This document shows, piece by piece, positions 8,518 through 18,299 of a stretch of DNA of 37,650 nt. A program made the translations under genes and the position numbers. How positions within the stretch are numbered: the stretch's first letter is position 1; every line of letters starts with the position of its first letter. The DNA comes from an uncultured Alphaproteobacteria bacterium. GTDB lineage: Bacteria > Pseudomonadota > Alphaproteobacteria > RF32 > CAG-239. Under the pieces are notes generated by a model. It was not told where the DNA came from and ran no database searches. It saw only the letters and a program-made list of their open reading frames with translations. The stretch spans positions 1 to 37,650 of the forward strand of contig CALXTI010000012.1 of NCBI GenBank assembly GCA_944391395.1, given 5' to 3'.

Positions 8518-9323
8518 AAATCTTTATTGATGTTTGTGGATTTAACGGCTTTACACAATACGGCAATGCCAAGTACGACAAACGGTACGGAAAGCATTTG
8601 TCCCATGGTGAAGTGAGCGACGATAAATCCGAGTTGTGCGTCAGGTTCTCTGAATATTTCTACTATGGCGCGGAAACACCCGTATAAAATCAAAAACAGG
8701 GCTGAAGTAAAACCGCAATGCTGCCGCACCCACTTTTTTTGCCATAACAGATTAAGAACAACAAACAATAAAATGCCTTCCAGACAAGCCTCATAGAGTT
8801 GCGAGGGATGACGCGGCAGATAACCTCCGTTCGGAAAACGCACGGCCCAGGGAACATCGGTTATTCTTCCCCACAATTCATCATTGGCAAAATTGGCAAG
8901 TCTGCCGCAAAATATGCCGATTGGCGCATACAAAGCGACCAGATCCGTTACGCTCAAAAAAGGATAACGGATTTTTTTGGCAGCCAGGTACGCGGCGACA
9001 ATGACGCCGACAATCCCGCCGTGAAAAGACATGCCGCCGTGCCATATGGCAAAAATTTCCAGAGGATTGTGCCAAAAAACGCTTTGCCCGTAAAACAAAA
9101 CATAACCGAGCCGTCCGCCCAGAACAACGCCGAGAGTGATATAAAAAACCAAATCTTCCAGATTTTCTTTGCTGATGGGCAGATGATATTTGCGTATATT
9201 GCGCAAAACCAAATACCAAGCGGCGATAATGCCAAATAAATAAGCCATTGAATACCATCGGATAACAAGGGGACCGATGGAAAAAATAACCGGTGAAATC
9301 TCCGGATAAGCCAAACCAGTCAT
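8514..9323 (-). CDS. lgt: Prolipoprotein diacylglyceryl transferase
   Basis: Lgt attaches diacylglycerol from phosphatidylglycerol to the lipobox cysteine of prolipoproteins in the inner membrane. The 269-residue, seven-helix protein has the expected 'GGRLGYVLFYG', 'GGMSFHGGIVGV' and 'GRLANFANDELWGR' blocks (a variant of the usual 'GNFINxELxGR'), and 'RHPSQLYEA' near residue 175. The start has an AAGGAA ribosome site. Its likely clients in this window are the lipobox proteins at 12418, 19669 and 35552. Confidence 0.97.
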   Translation of the reverse strand: MTGLAYPEISPVIFSIGPLVIRWYSMAYLFGIIAAWYLVLRNIRKYHLPISKENLEDLVFYITLGVVLGGRLGYVLFYGQSVFWHNPLEIFAIWHGGMSFHGGIVGVIVAAYLAAKKIRYPFLSVTDLVALYAPIGIFCGRLANFANDELWGRITDVPWAVRFPNGGYLPRHPSQLYEACLEGILLFVVLNLLWQKKWVRQHCGFTSALFLILYGCFRAIVEIFREPDAQLGFIVAHFTMGQMLSVPFVVLGIAVLCKAVKSTNINKDF

Positions 9324-9570
9324 GAAATTTCCTTAAATTATGCAGTTTTCTTCCATTGCTTAAAAGTATATTAATAGACATCGGATAATCCACATATAAA
9401 ATTATTTTTTTATGCACATGATTTGCACGCCATTGTTTTGACGCAATTATTTTTTTAAGAAAAAAGAAAAAAAGTAAAATGGTGGAAAACTTTTTAAACT
9501 TGATTGCCATAACCGACTCGGTGTTGCAATCTGAAAACAGTTAAATTTTTTAAAGATAAAAGGCAAAAAC

Positions 9571-10059
9571 ATGATGCCGGCAACACAAATAAAAATTCAA
9601 GAAAATCCGATAGATGCGGTTGAAGACATATTTAACCGTCAGTCTTTGGCTTTTGAACGCCGCAACGTAAATGAAATTGTGGTCGAGGTTGAGGGCAAAT
9701 GGAAAAACATGTTGCTGTTTTTTGCTTGGGAAGAGCATTTACGCTGCCTGCATATATCTTGTTTAATGGATATCGACACCGAAATTGCCGACCGCGGCAA
9801 AATTTTTGAATTGCTGGCTTTGGTCAATGAAAATCTTTGGTTGGGACATTTTTCTTATTGGAGCGAACATCAAATGCCGCTGTTCAAGCATTCCGTCATC
9901 ATTCGCGCCGGTGAATCCGATTTTGAAAGCAAGCTTGAGCAGGTTATAAGCATTGCGGTTAATGAATGTGAGCATATGTATCCGGTGTTTAACGCCGTTT
10001 TGACCCAAAATGTGCCTCCGGAACAAGCGTTGTTTCCGGCAAAGAGATTTTTGCAGTAA
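9571..10059 (+). CDS. YbjN domain-containing protein
   Basis: This 162-residue cytoplasmic protein resembles the alphaproteobacterial YbjN family. It starts with 'NPIDAVEDIFNRQ', followed by a beta-rich part ('VNEIVVEVEGKWKN'), the block 'LLALVNENLWLGHFSYW' and a C-terminal helix. YbjN proteins have a type III secretion chaperone-like fold and are tied to stress or motility regulation in enterobacteria; the biochemical role is unclear. The gene stands alone, converging with the ABC exporter gene with a four-base gap. The 247-bp region upstream holds no other recognisable gene. Confidence 0.8.
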   Translation: MMPATQIKIQENPIDAVEDIFNRQSLAFERRNVNEIVVEVEGKWKNMLLFFAWEEHLRCLHISCLMDIDTEIADRGKIFELLALVNENLWLGHFSYWSEHQMPLFKHSVIIRAGESDFESKLEQVISIAVNECEHMYPVFNAVLTQNVPPEQALFPAKRFLQ

Positions 10060-10063
10060 CTTT

Positions 10064-11830
10064 TTAATTGTTTTTGAACTGAGCGTTATACAAAGTTGCA
10101 TAAGCCCCGTTTTCTTTTTGTAAAAGTTCTTCGTGCGAGCCGCTTTCCACAATTTGTCCGTCGTTCATGACAATAATCTGTTCGGCGTTTTTAATGGTGG
10201 ACAAACGGTGGGCAATCACAAAAACCGTTCGGTTTTTCATTAAATTTTCAATCGCTTTCTGGACAACGGCTTCCGATTTGTTATCCAAAGCCGATGTGGC
10301 CTCGTCCAAAATGACGACCGGTGCGTTTTTAATCAGCGCGCGAGCGATGGCCAAACGTTGTTTTTGCCCGCCGGAAAGCATGGTGCCGCGTTCGCCGATT
10401 TCGCTGTCGATGCCTTTTTCCAGCCCTTTAACAAACTCGTCCAGATACACCAATTCCAAAACCTTATGAATATCCTCATCGCTTGCGTCCGGTTTGCCGA
10501 ATAAAATATTTTCTTTGATTGTGCCGGAAAACAAAAAGTTATCTTGAAAAACCACGGCAATATTGTTGCGCAACGATTCCAGCGAATATTTGCGAATATC
10601 CGTTCCGTCTATTAAAATTTCGCCCGACTTGACATCATAAAATCGCGGCAGCAGATTGATTAGCGTTGTTTTGCCGCCGCCGGAATTTCCGACAATGGCG
10701 ATATTGCTTCCGGCCTTTACTTTAAGATTGATGTTGTTCAGAACCGGAACGTCTTTAAGATATTCAAAACACACGTTTTTAAATTCGATTTCCTTTTTGA
10801 CGCCGCGTAATGTTTTTGGTGATGCGCAGTCTTTTACTTTAGGTTGAATGTTCAATATATCCATGATGCGTTCAATGGCTAAAAAGGAAATCTGCACATT
10901 GTTAAAACTTTTACCGATGCTTTTTATCGGCGTATAAAGCAAAATAAGCGCCGTGATGAAAGAAACAAAGTTTCCGGCGGAAATTTTTCCTTCGACGATG
11001 AGGGTGCTTCCGTACCAAATAACCGCGCCGATGCCGGCGGATACGATAACATGCATCAAAGGCGTCATCCAACCGGTTTTTTGCACGACTTTCATCGTCA
11101 ATTTAAAAATATTTATCAGCGTAGCGTCAAATTTGTTGTATATGGAAGGTTGCAGATTATACGATGCGATGGTGCGGTTGCCGTTATGTGTCTCGTTGTA
11201 ATTTGTATAAATTTTAGTGGTTTCTTCCACGTTGCGGGCAATGCTCTTTTTGATTCTTCTTTTGACCGACGAAAGCGGCATCAGGGCAAAAATCAAAACG
11301 GCGATGGCGATAATGGAAAGCTGCCATGAATTGTAAATCAAGACCACAATCAAAGACAAAGATGAAAAAAAGCGCGAAACAAAAGTTTTAAGATTGTCAA
11401 GCAATCCGGTGCACGCCGTGTCGCAGTCCGAAGAAAAACGTTGAATAATCAAGCCGGAATCATTGTTGTCGAAAAAAGAAGTTTCCAGAGCCAATAATTT
11501 TTTAAATAGAGCGCGTTTCAAATCATGGGTGATTTTGGTGCCGACCCAGGTGTTTAAATATGTCGCCGCGTAGTTTAACCCGCCTTGAACGGAAGTGAAC
11601 GCGACAATCAAAAAAGGAATGTATACCGGCGATTGGGCGGATTTATCCACCAAGACAATATCCATATAAGGTTTTAACGCCAAGGCAATAACCGAATCAA
11701 GCGCTCCGATGGGGATGCTGATTAACACCGCTAAGATAGCGCGGAAAAGATAAGGCTTCACAAACGGCCACATTACTTTATAATGTTCGTGAAAACTCAT
11801 TTTTAATTCAATCGGTTCATGCTTTGCCAT
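10064..11830 (-). CDS. msbA: MsbA-like lipid A/phospholipid ABC exporter (fused permease-ATPase)
   Basis: This is a 588-residue half-transporter. Residues ~20-320 form a six-helix exporter domain, and ~345-580 form the ATPase with Walker A 'GNSGGGKTTL', Q-loop 'VVFQDNFLFSG', signature 'LSGGQKQRLAIARAL', Walker B 'VVILDEATSALD' and switch 'VIAHRLSTIK'. Length and the 'ERGTMLSGGQ' context fit the MsbA/lipid-exporter group, which flips lipid A-core across the inner membrane. A multidrug exporter of the same family is the main alternative. A DUF1294 gene lies ten bases upstream on the same strand, so the two are probably co-transcribed. Confidence 0.85.
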   Translation of the reverse strand: MAKHEPIELKMSFHEHYKVMWPFVKPYLFRAILAVLISIPIGALDSVIALALKPYMDIVLVDKSAQSPVYIPFLIVAFTSVQGGLNYAATYLNTWVGTKITHDLKRALFKKLLALETSFFDNNDSGLIIQRFSSDCDTACTGLLDNLKTFVSRFFSSLSLIVVLIYNSWQLSIIAIAVLIFALMPLSSVKRRIKKSIARNVEETTKIYTNYNETHNGNRTIASYNLQPSIYNKFDATLINIFKLTMKVVQKTGWMTPLMHVIVSAGIGAVIWYGSTLIVEGKISAGNFVSFITALILLYTPIKSIGKSFNNVQISFLAIERIMDILNIQPKVKDCASPKTLRGVKKEIEFKNVCFEYLKDVPVLNNINLKVKAGSNIAIVGNSGGGKTTLINLLPRFYDVKSGEILIDGTDIRKYSLESLRNNIAVVFQDNFLFSGTIKENILFGKPDASDEDIHKVLELVYLDEFVKGLEKGIDSEIGERGTMLSGGQKQRLAIARALIKNAPVVILDEATSALDNKSEAVVQKAIENLMKNRTVFVIAHRLSTIKNAEQIIVMNDGQIVESGSHEELLQKENGAYATLYNAQFKNN

Positions 11831-11839
11831 GGATTTACC

Positions 11840-12280
11840 TTAATTCAGAAGATTTAAAAATTTTAAAACATACCAGATGATTGCGATTTGAAACAAAAGC
11901 ATCAGCCAAAACATTGCCTGAAAACTTTTCTTTTTGGTTTTATGGTGAAAAAGCTTTTGGGCGATGAAAGCCCCCGGCCATCCGCCGAGCAGTTCCAAGG
12001 TGTGAAGTTGGATTTCCGGAACTCTCCAGTTGCCTTTGACAGCCGCCCGTTTATCAACACCGTAGGCTAAAATTGCAACTATATTAATGGCAGCAAAATG
12101 AAAAACCAAAAACAATAAAAATGTTTTATACACAAACGGAGTTGCACGGAAACAATAAGTTTCCGTATAATACGCCGCGCCGACAATCAACCCGAAGTAT
12201 ACCAAAAAAAACGGATTTTTTTGCAAAGGACGGATTAAAACAAGCATTGCCGTCAAAATAGATGTAAAAGTAATAATCAT
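11840..12280 (-). CDS. DUF1294 membrane protein
   Basis: The protein has 146 residues with four hydrophobic segments. The DUF1294 core is clear near residues 75-115: 'YGVDKRAA' followed by 'RVPEIQLHTLELLGGWPG' and 'HHKTKKKSF'. In several family members this region is fused to a cold-shock domain; here the N-terminus has membrane segments instead. Function is unknown. An AGGAAA ribosome site supports the start, and the gene leads the likely operon with the MsbA-like exporter. Confidence 0.85.
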   Translation of the reverse strand: MIITFTSILTAMLVLIRPLQKNPFFLVYFGLIVGAAYYTETYCFRATPFVYKTFLLFLVFHFAAINIVAILAYGVDKRAAVKGNWRVPEIQLHTLELLGGWPGAFIAQKLFHHKTKKKSFQAMFWLMLLFQIAIIWYVLKFLNLLN

Positions 12281-12354
12281 GTTTATTTCCTATCGCGAAA
12301 ATCTATAATAATTTTTTGAAAAAGGCAAACAGATAATTATATAAAAAATAAAAA

Positions 12355-12383
12355 TTGCATTTTAAGGAATAATTAACTAATAT
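12355..12383 (+). promoter_or_regulatory. Sigma-70-type promoter of the lipoprotein operon
   Basis: TTGCAT at 12355-12360 and TAATAT at 12378-12383 are separated by exactly 17 nt, and the gene starts 34 bases downstream behind AAGGAG. Confidence 0.6.
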
Positions 12384-12417
12384 GCTAAACATAAGGATTA
12401 ATTAAGGAGAACAAGTT

Positions 12418-13224
12418 ATGAAAAAAATCATGTCGCTATTTTTGTTGGCGGGTCTTGCCGCCTGCGCTTCGCAAAACTCGCCGGAATGCCGGTATCAGCG
12501 TTACGACCGTCCGCAGCCGGTCGCCTGTGAGACAAGACAAACGCAGGTTCAAGTCAAGCCGGCGCCTTATGTTTATGAACAATACAATCCCTGCCGTTGC
12601 GCTTATCGTCCCGATCCCTGCCGCGAAGTTCTGCGCCCGCGGGTAAAAGAAGTCGTTGTGGAAAAGCCGCGCCGCAACTGTCCGCCGGACAATCAGATGT
12701 TGAATTGCGGCTGCGGTTATTGCCAAACTTTTAAGCAGCCGGTTGTTTATCAACAATATGAAGGCGCTGCGGTCATGCCGATGACGCCAAACGTTCAATA
12801 TACCAAGGCAAATTATGCGCCGGTCAAGGAGGTTGTTCCTAATCAACGGGACGCATATCTTTTGGCGTCCGGACGGGTTTTGAACAGCTTTTTAAGAGAC
12901 ACGTCTTCCATTTACGGCAAAAACCCGGATATAAAGCTGTATGTCAAAACGGCCCGCGCCGGAAGCGATGACTTGCCCGGAGGCATTAACGACGGACCGG
13001 ATAGTATGCGTAAACAAATAGCCTCATCTCATACTTTTGTCATAAGCGAGATGCTTTCTGATGCCGATTATTATCTGGAAACGGAGGTTGATTGGCTGGA
13101 CACGCCTTCAAAAACCGTTCCGGCGATTCAATATAAAGTGTCGCTTTATGATAATGAAAACAACAAGATAGATGAATGGGTCGAAGTGGTAAAAAAAGCG
13201 GATAATTCCGAAACCTGGCTGTAA
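12418..13224 (+). CDS. Cys- and Pro-rich outer-membrane-type lipoprotein
   Basis: A signal peptide ends in the lipobox 'LAAC' with lipidated C16. The next ~95 residues are rich in Cys, Pro, Arg and Tyr and look like an extended, disulfide-capable linker. The C-terminal ~140 residues form a compact domain beginning 'QRDAYLLASGRVLNSFLRD' and containing a beta-rich 'SDADYYLETEVDWL...KVSLYDNENNKIDEW'. That layout is reminiscent of LpoB/CsgG-type lipoprotein domains, but I cannot confirm it. The next gene starts two bases after the stop codon, so the two products probably act together in the envelope. Confidence 0.75.
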   Translation: MKKIMSLFLLAGLAACASQNSPECRYQRYDRPQPVACETRQTQVQVKPAPYVYEQYNPCRCAYRPDPCREVLRPRVKEVVVEKPRRNCPPDNQMLNCGCGYCQTFKQPVVYQQYEGAAVMPMTPNVQYTKANYAPVKEVVPNQRDAYLLASGRVLNSFLRDTSSIYGKNPDIKLYVKTARAGSDDLPGGINDGPDSMRKQIASSHTFVISEMLSDADYYLETEVDWLDTPSKTVPAIQYKVSLYDNENNKIDEWVEVVKKADNSETWL

Positions 13225-13226
13225 AC

Positions 13227-14159
13227 ATGCACTTGAAACAAAAACTTTTCGCGATATTGCTGCCGGCGGCATTCTTGCTGCCGGCGGGAGTCGTTTGTGC
13301 GCAATCCGTTGAAATTTATGGCAATGCCTGCGAAAAGGTTGTTCAAGGCGAAAGCAAGTCCAGCACCAGGGTGCGCGCGGCCGACAAAGCCGTGTTTTTA
13401 GGTGTGAAAAAAATCAAAGAACTTGACAAAGCCAAACAGATATTAAATGAGCATGATCTCAATGTTCTGGTCTACCGTTTGGTTGATGAATATGTCGAAG
13501 ATTTGTCGGTCAACACCACAAAAGATGAAGAAGATAAAATTTGTGTTGAAATCAAAGGTTGGCTCAATCCGCAGAATGTTGCTGCCGTTGAAAACGAGTT
13601 TTTCAAAGATGACGTCCCGCTAAAAGAAGCATCGGCAGAGATGGTGGCAGAAGTTGCCGATGATGTGAAAGCGGAAACGCTTATTAAACCGGATAATCCG
13701 GAAAGTCTGGCTTTGGTGCATATTGCGGTGTTGGAATACTACAACGGGGCGAAGTCGGGCAAGTTTACCGAACCGTTGAAAGAACAATTTTCCGACAATC
13801 CGTATTTTTATCTGACCGAAGATGCGGAAATCGCCGACTATGTTATCCGGCCGAAAGTCTTAAAAGCCAAAGTTGACAAACTGGATGCCGGTCATAAACG
13901 CCTGCAAATGGTGGTTACTTTGGAAATTTATGGTTTGGAAGAAGGAGTGGTTAACGAATATCAAAACCGTTTTGTTCTGTTCGGAGCGGAAGAAGATGAA
14001 CAAAAAACGGCGTCGCGTCTGTTGAACAAATTGCTTGAAAATGCCGGAGACGGTGCTTTGCGTAAAATCGAACACCACGAACAAGAACGCCTGGAACAAA
14101 AAGAAATCGGCCGTTCGCTGAGCAACAATCCGACAACAACGGAAAATTGGTCGTTTTAA
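13227..14159 (+). CDS. Secreted protein of unknown function, partner of the upstream lipoprotein
   Basis: A signal peptide is cleaved near 'VVCA|QS'. Residues ~25-120 have an alpha/beta pattern with a single Cys pair, resembling the N-terminal domains of secreted lipoprotein-processing or flagellar assembly proteins, though this is only a loose similarity. Residues ~155-270 contain 'ALVHIAVLEYY' and 'ADYVIRPKVLKAKVD...LQMVVTLEIYGLE', a beta-rich domain. The tail is charged and Asn/Thr-rich. There is no strong ribosome site, so translation is probably coupled to the lipoprotein gene. It converges with dtd across a three-base gap. Confidence 0.75.
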   Translation: MHLKQKLFAILLPAAFLLPAGVVCAQSVEIYGNACEKVVQGESKSSTRVRAADKAVFLGVKKIKELDKAKQILNEHDLNVLVYRLVDEYVEDLSVNTTKDEEDKICVEIKGWLNPQNVAAVENEFFKDDVPLKEASAEMVAEVADDVKAETLIKPDNPESLALVHIAVLEYYNGAKSGKFTEPLKEQFSDNPYFYLTEDAEIADYVIRPKVLKAKVDKLDAGHKRLQMVVTLEIYGLEEGVVNEYQNRFVLFGAEEDEQKTASRLLNKLLENAGDGALRKIEHHEQERLEQKEIGRSLSNNPTTTENWSF

Positions 14160-14162
14160 TTC

Positions 14163-14600
14163 TTATTTTTCCAACATAAAAGTAACAGGACCGTCATTTA
14201 AAAGCTCTACTTGCATATCAGCCTGAAAAATTCCGGTTTGGGTTTCGATTCCTTGTACGCGGAGTTGTTCGGAAAAGTATAAATACAGCCGATTCGCATC
14301 ATCCGGTTTGGCGGCCGTTTCAAAACCGGGGCGATTGCCGCGGCTGACATCACCGGCCAAAGTAAATTGTGAAACAAGCAGGATTTCACCGTTTATGTCT
14401 TTAAGCGAAAGATTCATCTTTCCGTTTTCATCTTCAAAAATCCGTAAATTAACAATTTTCCGCGCCAAATAATCTGCTTGTTGTTCCGTGTCGTTTTTTT
14501 CAACTCCCAAAAACACCAATAACCCACCGTTAATTTTTGCGACAAGCTGATTCCGAACGGTAACCGAAGCGTGGCTCACTCTTTGCAACAAAGCTTTCAT
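14163..14600 (-). CDS. dtd: D-aminoacyl-tRNA deacylase
   Basis: DTD hydrolyses D-amino acids and glycine mischarged onto tRNA, protecting translation fidelity. The 145-residue length is typical. The hallmark motifs '[11 protein letters not shown]' (around residues 74-84) and 'NDGPVTFML' near the C-terminus are both present, together with the usual '[15 protein letters not shown]' start. An AAGGAA ribosome site supports the start codon. The gene follows the SpmA-SpmB fusion gene by 16 bases on the same strand. Confidence 0.97.
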   Translation of the reverse strand: MKALLQRVSHASVTVRNQLVAKINGGLLVFLGVEKNDTEQQADYLARKIVNLRIFEDENGKMNLSLKDINGEILLVSQFTLAGDVSRGNRPGFETAAKPDDANRLYLYFSEQLRVQGIETQTGIFQADMQVELLNDGPVTFMLEK

Positions 14601-14616
14601 AATTCGGATTTCCTTT

Positions 14617-15843
14617 CTAAAAAAACAGATAAGATAAATATATGGCGGCGGTTATGCCTGCAAAATCGGCAAGCAAAGCGCAAGGAAGCGCCGAACGGGT
14701 TTTGACGATTTTGACCGCGCCGAAATAAACGGCCAGAACATAAAAAGTTGTTTCGGTAGAACCCTGAATAACCGAAGAAACAAAACCTTCAAAACTGTCG
14801 CCGCCGTATGTTTGCAAAGTTTCTATCATCATGGCGCGCGCGCCGCTGCCGGAGAGCGGTTTCATCAAAGCCGTCGGCAACGCCGGAACAAAGGCTGTGT
14901 CAAGACCCAAAAACAATAATGTGTTTTCTACGCCGCGCGTGAACAAATCCATAATGCCGGATGTGCGTAGCATGGCAATGGCGGTTAGCATGGCAACCAG
15001 ATAAGGAATGATTTTAACCGCGATGTCAAAACCTTCTTTGGCGCCGTTGATAAATGTTTCATACACGTTCAAACGCTTAAAAGTCCCGGCAGCGATAAAC
15101 ATAAAGACAATGGACAACAAAATAAAATTTCCGGCGGCGGTGGAATATTTAAGCCTGACTTCATCCGGAAGCGAAATAAAATACCACGCCACGCCGCCGA
15201 TAAACACGGCAAAACCACCGAGATAAGCCAAAACGACTTTATTAAAAATGTTAAGTCTTTGCGTCCAGGCCACTGCCAAAAAGCCGACCAAAGTGGAAAT
15301 TGATGTCGCCAGCAGAATAGGAACAAACACCGCGCACGGGTTGGACGAGCCGAGCTCGGCGCGATACATTAAGATATTAATCGGTATAATGGTAACCGCC
15401 GAGGCATTAATCACCATAAACATGATTTGGGCGTTTGAAGCCGTATCTTTTTTAAGGTTAAGTTCCTGCATTTGTTCCATGGCTTTCAATCCCATCGGTG
15501 TGGCTGCGTTGTCAAGCCCAAGCATATTGGCGGCCATGTTCATGATAATGGAGCCGATGGCAGGGTGATTTTCGGGAATTTCCGGCATGATTTTTTTAAA
15601 TAGCGGCGCCAACACTTTTGCCAAGAGGGTGGTCAATCCGGAAACTTCGGCAATTTTTAAAAGTCCGAGCCACAAACACAACATACCGGTTAAATTGATG
15701 CAGATGGTAAAAGCGCTTTTGGCGGCCTCAAACAAAGCGTCCACCATTGAAGTCCAAATTTCCGCGTTGCCGAAAACAAAAGCCTGGTAGCCGGCCGCCA
15801 AAATGGAAAGCAGAAAAAAAACGGTCCAAATAACGTTAAGCAT
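14617..15843 (-). CDS. SpmA-SpmB fusion membrane protein (nucleoside-recognition/Gate domains)
   Basis: This 408-residue multi-pass protein combines two halves. The N-terminal half matches SpmA, including '[26 protein letters not shown]' (around residues 97-122). The C-terminal half matches SpmB, with '[20 protein letters not shown]' and '[20 protein letters not shown]'. In Bacillus the two are separate spore maturation proteins; the fused form occurs in non-sporulating bacteria, where the transported substrate is unknown. No sporulation gene is nearby. It is probably co-transcribed with dtd. Confidence 0.9.
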   Translation of the reverse strand: MLNVIWTVFFLLSILAAGYQAFVFGNAEIWTSMVDALFEAAKSAFTICINLTGMLCLWLGLLKIAEVSGLTTLLAKVLAPLFKKIMPEIPENHPAIGSIIMNMAANMLGLDNAATPMGLKAMEQMQELNLKKDTASNAQIMFMVINASAVTIIPINILMYRAELGSSNPCAVFVPILLATSISTLVGFLAVAWTQRLNIFNKVVLAYLGGFAVFIGGVAWYFISLPDEVRLKYSTAAGNFILLSIVFMFIAAGTFKRLNVYETFINGAKEGFDIAVKIIPYLVAMLTAIAMLRTSGIMDLFTRGVENTLLFLGLDTAFVPALPTALMKPLSGSGARAMMIETLQTYGGDSFEGFVSSVIQGSTETTFYVLAVYFGAVKIVKTRSALPCALLADFAGITAAIYLSYLFF

Positions 15844-15963
15844 GATATTCTCTTGTTCAAGTTCATTGAAAGACTAACCTCAAAAGATGAAAATTATTTT
15901 AATATTTTATTTAAGAAAAACGTTTTATACTTATTTTCAAGTGATTGTTAAAGGAGAACCCAC

Positions 15964-16533
15964 ATGGAAAAATGGATTGCAATTATCGTCGGTGTTGTTG
16001 TGTTGGGCGGTTTTTATTGGCTATATGTTTCTTTGGTCAAAAAGAAAAACAAAGTAAAAGAAGCGGCATCGGGCATTGATATCCAACTAAAAAAACGTTA
16101 TGACCTGATACCCAATCTGTTGCAAATGGCAGCAAAATTTATGGAGCATGAAAAAGGTTTGATGACCGAGATTGTCCGTTTGCGAACGGAAGCCATGAAA
16201 AAAGATTTTGGCGACAATCCTGCGGAAGCCATTGATTTGGCAAATCAGATTGATGCGCGTTTGCATGATTTTTGGCTTTCGGTGGAAAATTATCCGGATT
16301 TGAAATCAAATCAAACTATGTTGCAGGCCATGCAAAGTTTCAATGAGGTCGAAGAACACATTGCCGCCGCGCGCCGTTTTTATAACGCCAGCGTCAATGA
16401 TTTAAAAAATGCTGCCGAGATTTTCCCCGGAAATGTGGTTGCATTTATGGTCGGTATAAAAGCGGACATGCCGTTTTTTGAGGCGGAAAAACAAGCCAAA
16501 CAACGTATAGATGCCGGTGGATTTTTTAAATGA
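15964..16533 (+). CDS. lemA: LemA family protein
   Basis: A single membrane helix spans residues ~5-25. The LemA helical core follows: 'KVKEAASGIDIQLKKRYDLIPNLLQM' and, near the C-terminal half, 'NEVEEHIAAARRFYNASVNDLKNAAEIFPGNVVA'. Its 189-residue length is typical. LemA proteins form helical bundles anchored in the membrane; their exact role is not settled. An AAAGGAG ribosome site precedes the start. The stop overlaps the start of the DUF3137 gene (ATGA), a common alphaproteobacterial pairing. Confidence 0.93.
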   Translation: MEKWIAIIVGVVVLGGFYWLYVSLVKKKNKVKEAASGIDIQLKKRYDLIPNLLQMAAKFMEHEKGLMTEIVRLRTEAMKKDFGDNPAEAIDLANQIDARLHDFWLSVENYPDLKSNQTMLQAMQSFNEVEEHIAAARRFYNASVNDLKNAAEIFPGNVVAFMVGIKADMPFFEAEKQAKQRIDAGGFFK

Positions 16534-17507
16534 TAACGCCGGATTTTGAATACGATGAATATGCCGAACACGCGGATTTAAAAAGTCGTTTTGATCAATA
16601 TTATCAAACGGTCATTTTTCCGTTTCTGCACAAAAAAGAAGAAATACGCATCAAATACGTTCATCGCTTTTGGTTTTTATTATTCTTGTCATTGTTTGTT
16701 TTGCCGATGCTGATACTGGCGATATATGTTTTAAACACGATAGGCAAGATGGAAATCGACATGGGTGTTATTTACATATTCATAGCGCTGTTTATTTATA
16801 TTTTGCGTGGGCCGTTTGCCAAATATCACCGCGAAGTCAAAAACGATACGATGGGTTTAATGGTGCGTTTTTTCGAAGGTTTTTCATATCGTCCCGGCAG
16901 CGGTCTCAGTCCTGCTTTGATAAAATACAGCAAAATTTTTCCGGAATATACCGTCGCCAAAGCCGATGATTGTTTTACGGGCACATATAACGATGTGAAC
17001 CTTCTGGTTTGTGAAGAAACATTGCAAAGAGAAACCGGAAACGCCAAAGGCAAAAAAAATCTTGTTACGGTGTTTCGCGGCATTGCGGTTGAAATGGGCA
17101 TGAAAAAGCCTTTTAAGGGGCAGACGGTTGTCTTAAAAGATTCGGGTTTGTTAAATAAGTTCAAGGGCTTTCCCGATATGGAAAGAGTAAAACTTGAAGA
17201 TGTCGTGTTTGAAAAGCATTTTGAGGTTTATTCCACCGATCAAATAGAAGCGCGCTACTTGTTGACAACGGCTTTTATGGAAAGAATTTTGCAACTGAAA
17301 AAATTATACCGCGGCAAAAAAATTGAAATCAGTTTTTATGCCAATAAACTTCTTCTGGCCATAGACACGCGCGAAAACATGTTTGAACCGTGTTCGTTTT
17401 TCAAGACCAATTTGAATAAGAAGAAATTTGATCAGGTGTTTGAACAATTTTGGATGATTTTTTCCATCATTCATGTCTTAAAGCTCAACAGCACCACCGG
17501 TTTGTAA
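16530..17507 (+). CDS. DUF3137 membrane protein
   Basis: The 325-residue protein has two membrane helices at residues ~48-70 and ~75-95. These are followed by a large soluble domain with 'FRGIAVEMGMKKPFKGQTVVLKD' and a C-terminal 'YRGKKIEISFYANKLLLAIDT' block typical of DUF3137. It overlaps lemA by four bases and is translationally coupled to it, so the two likely form one membrane complex. Function is unknown. Confidence 0.85.
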   Translation: MITPDFEYDEYAEHADLKSRFDQYYQTVIFPFLHKKEEIRIKYVHRFWFLLFLSLFVLPMLILAIYVLNTIGKMEIDMGVIYIFIALFIYILRGPFAKYHREVKNDTMGLMVRFFEGFSYRPGSGLSPALIKYSKIFPEYTVAKADDCFTGTYNDVNLLVCEETLQRETGNAKGKKNLVTVFRGIAVEMGMKKPFKGQTVVLKDSGLLNKFKGFPDMERVKLEDVVFEKHFEVYSTDQIEARYLLTTAFMERILQLKKLYRGKKIEISFYANKLLLAIDTRENMFEPCSFFKTNLNKKKFDQVFEQFWMIFSIIHVLKLNSTTGL

Positions 17508-17525
17508 TAACCGCCGATAACAAAA

Positions 17526-17549
17526 AAGCCCGTTTGGAACAACGGGCTT
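17526..17549. terminator. Bidirectional terminator
   Basis: An 8-bp perfect stem (AGCCCGTT / AACGGGCT) with a six-base loop separates the converging DUF3137 and membrane-protein genes. The T-run is stronger on the minus strand. Confidence 0.8.
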
Positions 17550-17554
17550 AACTT

Positions 17555-18226
17555 TTAATTTTGTTTGTTTTTCAACAAATGATATTGCGCCAACATAATG
17601 ATGACAAGGTAAGGCAAAAACATTTCGCTGCTTTCTTCCAGAAGCGACCAGATTTCAATTTGGCCGCGCGGCAGCGGGATGTCGTTGTGTGCTTTCCGCC
17701 AGTTTCCGGGGAAACGATCGGCAAACTTGGCAAATACCAGCGTGCAGCAAAAAACCGCCGTGGACCAGGTAACTGTGTTGAGCTTAAAAAACGACAAGAC
17801 AAGATGTTTGGCGTATTTGACGGTCAGATAAATCACCGCGCCGAAAATCACAATCAAAAGCAAACCGAAGACAACTTTTTCACCCCAGGGATTATCCGGA
17901 TTTAAGAAAAAGCGTGATTTAAAAGGCGTGCTGTCCGTACGGGACAAATGATGTTGAATGCCGGCCTCGCGCAAAAAGGCGCACATGGCCAAAAACAAAT
18001 AAATTCCCCATGAGGTAATCTTATCGGTATAATCTTTGGCAAAATACATCAGAGCCGCCAACATGGAAATATAACCGATGTTGGTAATAAGCTCAATAAT
18101 TTGCCCGTCTTCAGTAATCTTAAATTTTTGTTCGGGAAAATAAATCAACACCACGGAAAGCATCAAGCCCCAGCAAACAACAAACAAAATCGGCGTAAAA
18201 AACGGTGATAAAAAGATTTTCTTCAT
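17555..18226 (-). CDS. Multi-pass membrane protein of unknown function
   Basis: I moved the start to the ATG at 18226, which has GAGGA eight bases upstream; the longer frame would need a TTG. The 223-residue product has about six hydrophobic segments. Between helices are conserved-looking polar loops: 'FLREAGIQHHLSRTDSTPFKSRF' around residues 83-105, and 'GQIEIWSLLEESSEMFLPY' before the last helix. The Arg-Glu and His-His residues in or near the membrane could be functional. I do not recognise the family. It is a single gene with a terminator directly after its stop. Confidence 0.7.
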   Translation of the reverse strand: MKKIFLSPFFTPILFVVCWGLMLSVVLIYFPEQKFKITEDGQIIELITNIGYISMLAALMYFAKDYTDKITSWGIYLFLAMCAFLREAGIQHHLSRTDSTPFKSRFFLNPDNPWGEKVVFGLLLIVIFGAVIYLTVKYAKHLVLSFFKLNTVTWSTAVFCCTLVFAKFADRFPGNWRKAHNDIPLPRGQIEIWSLLEESSEMFLPYLVIIMLAQYHLLKNKQN

Positions 18227-18299
18227 AAGTTTATTCCTCAAAAATTTTTATAAAATATAGCCGACTATATATTTAAAGTATCAAGAAATAAACATTTAT

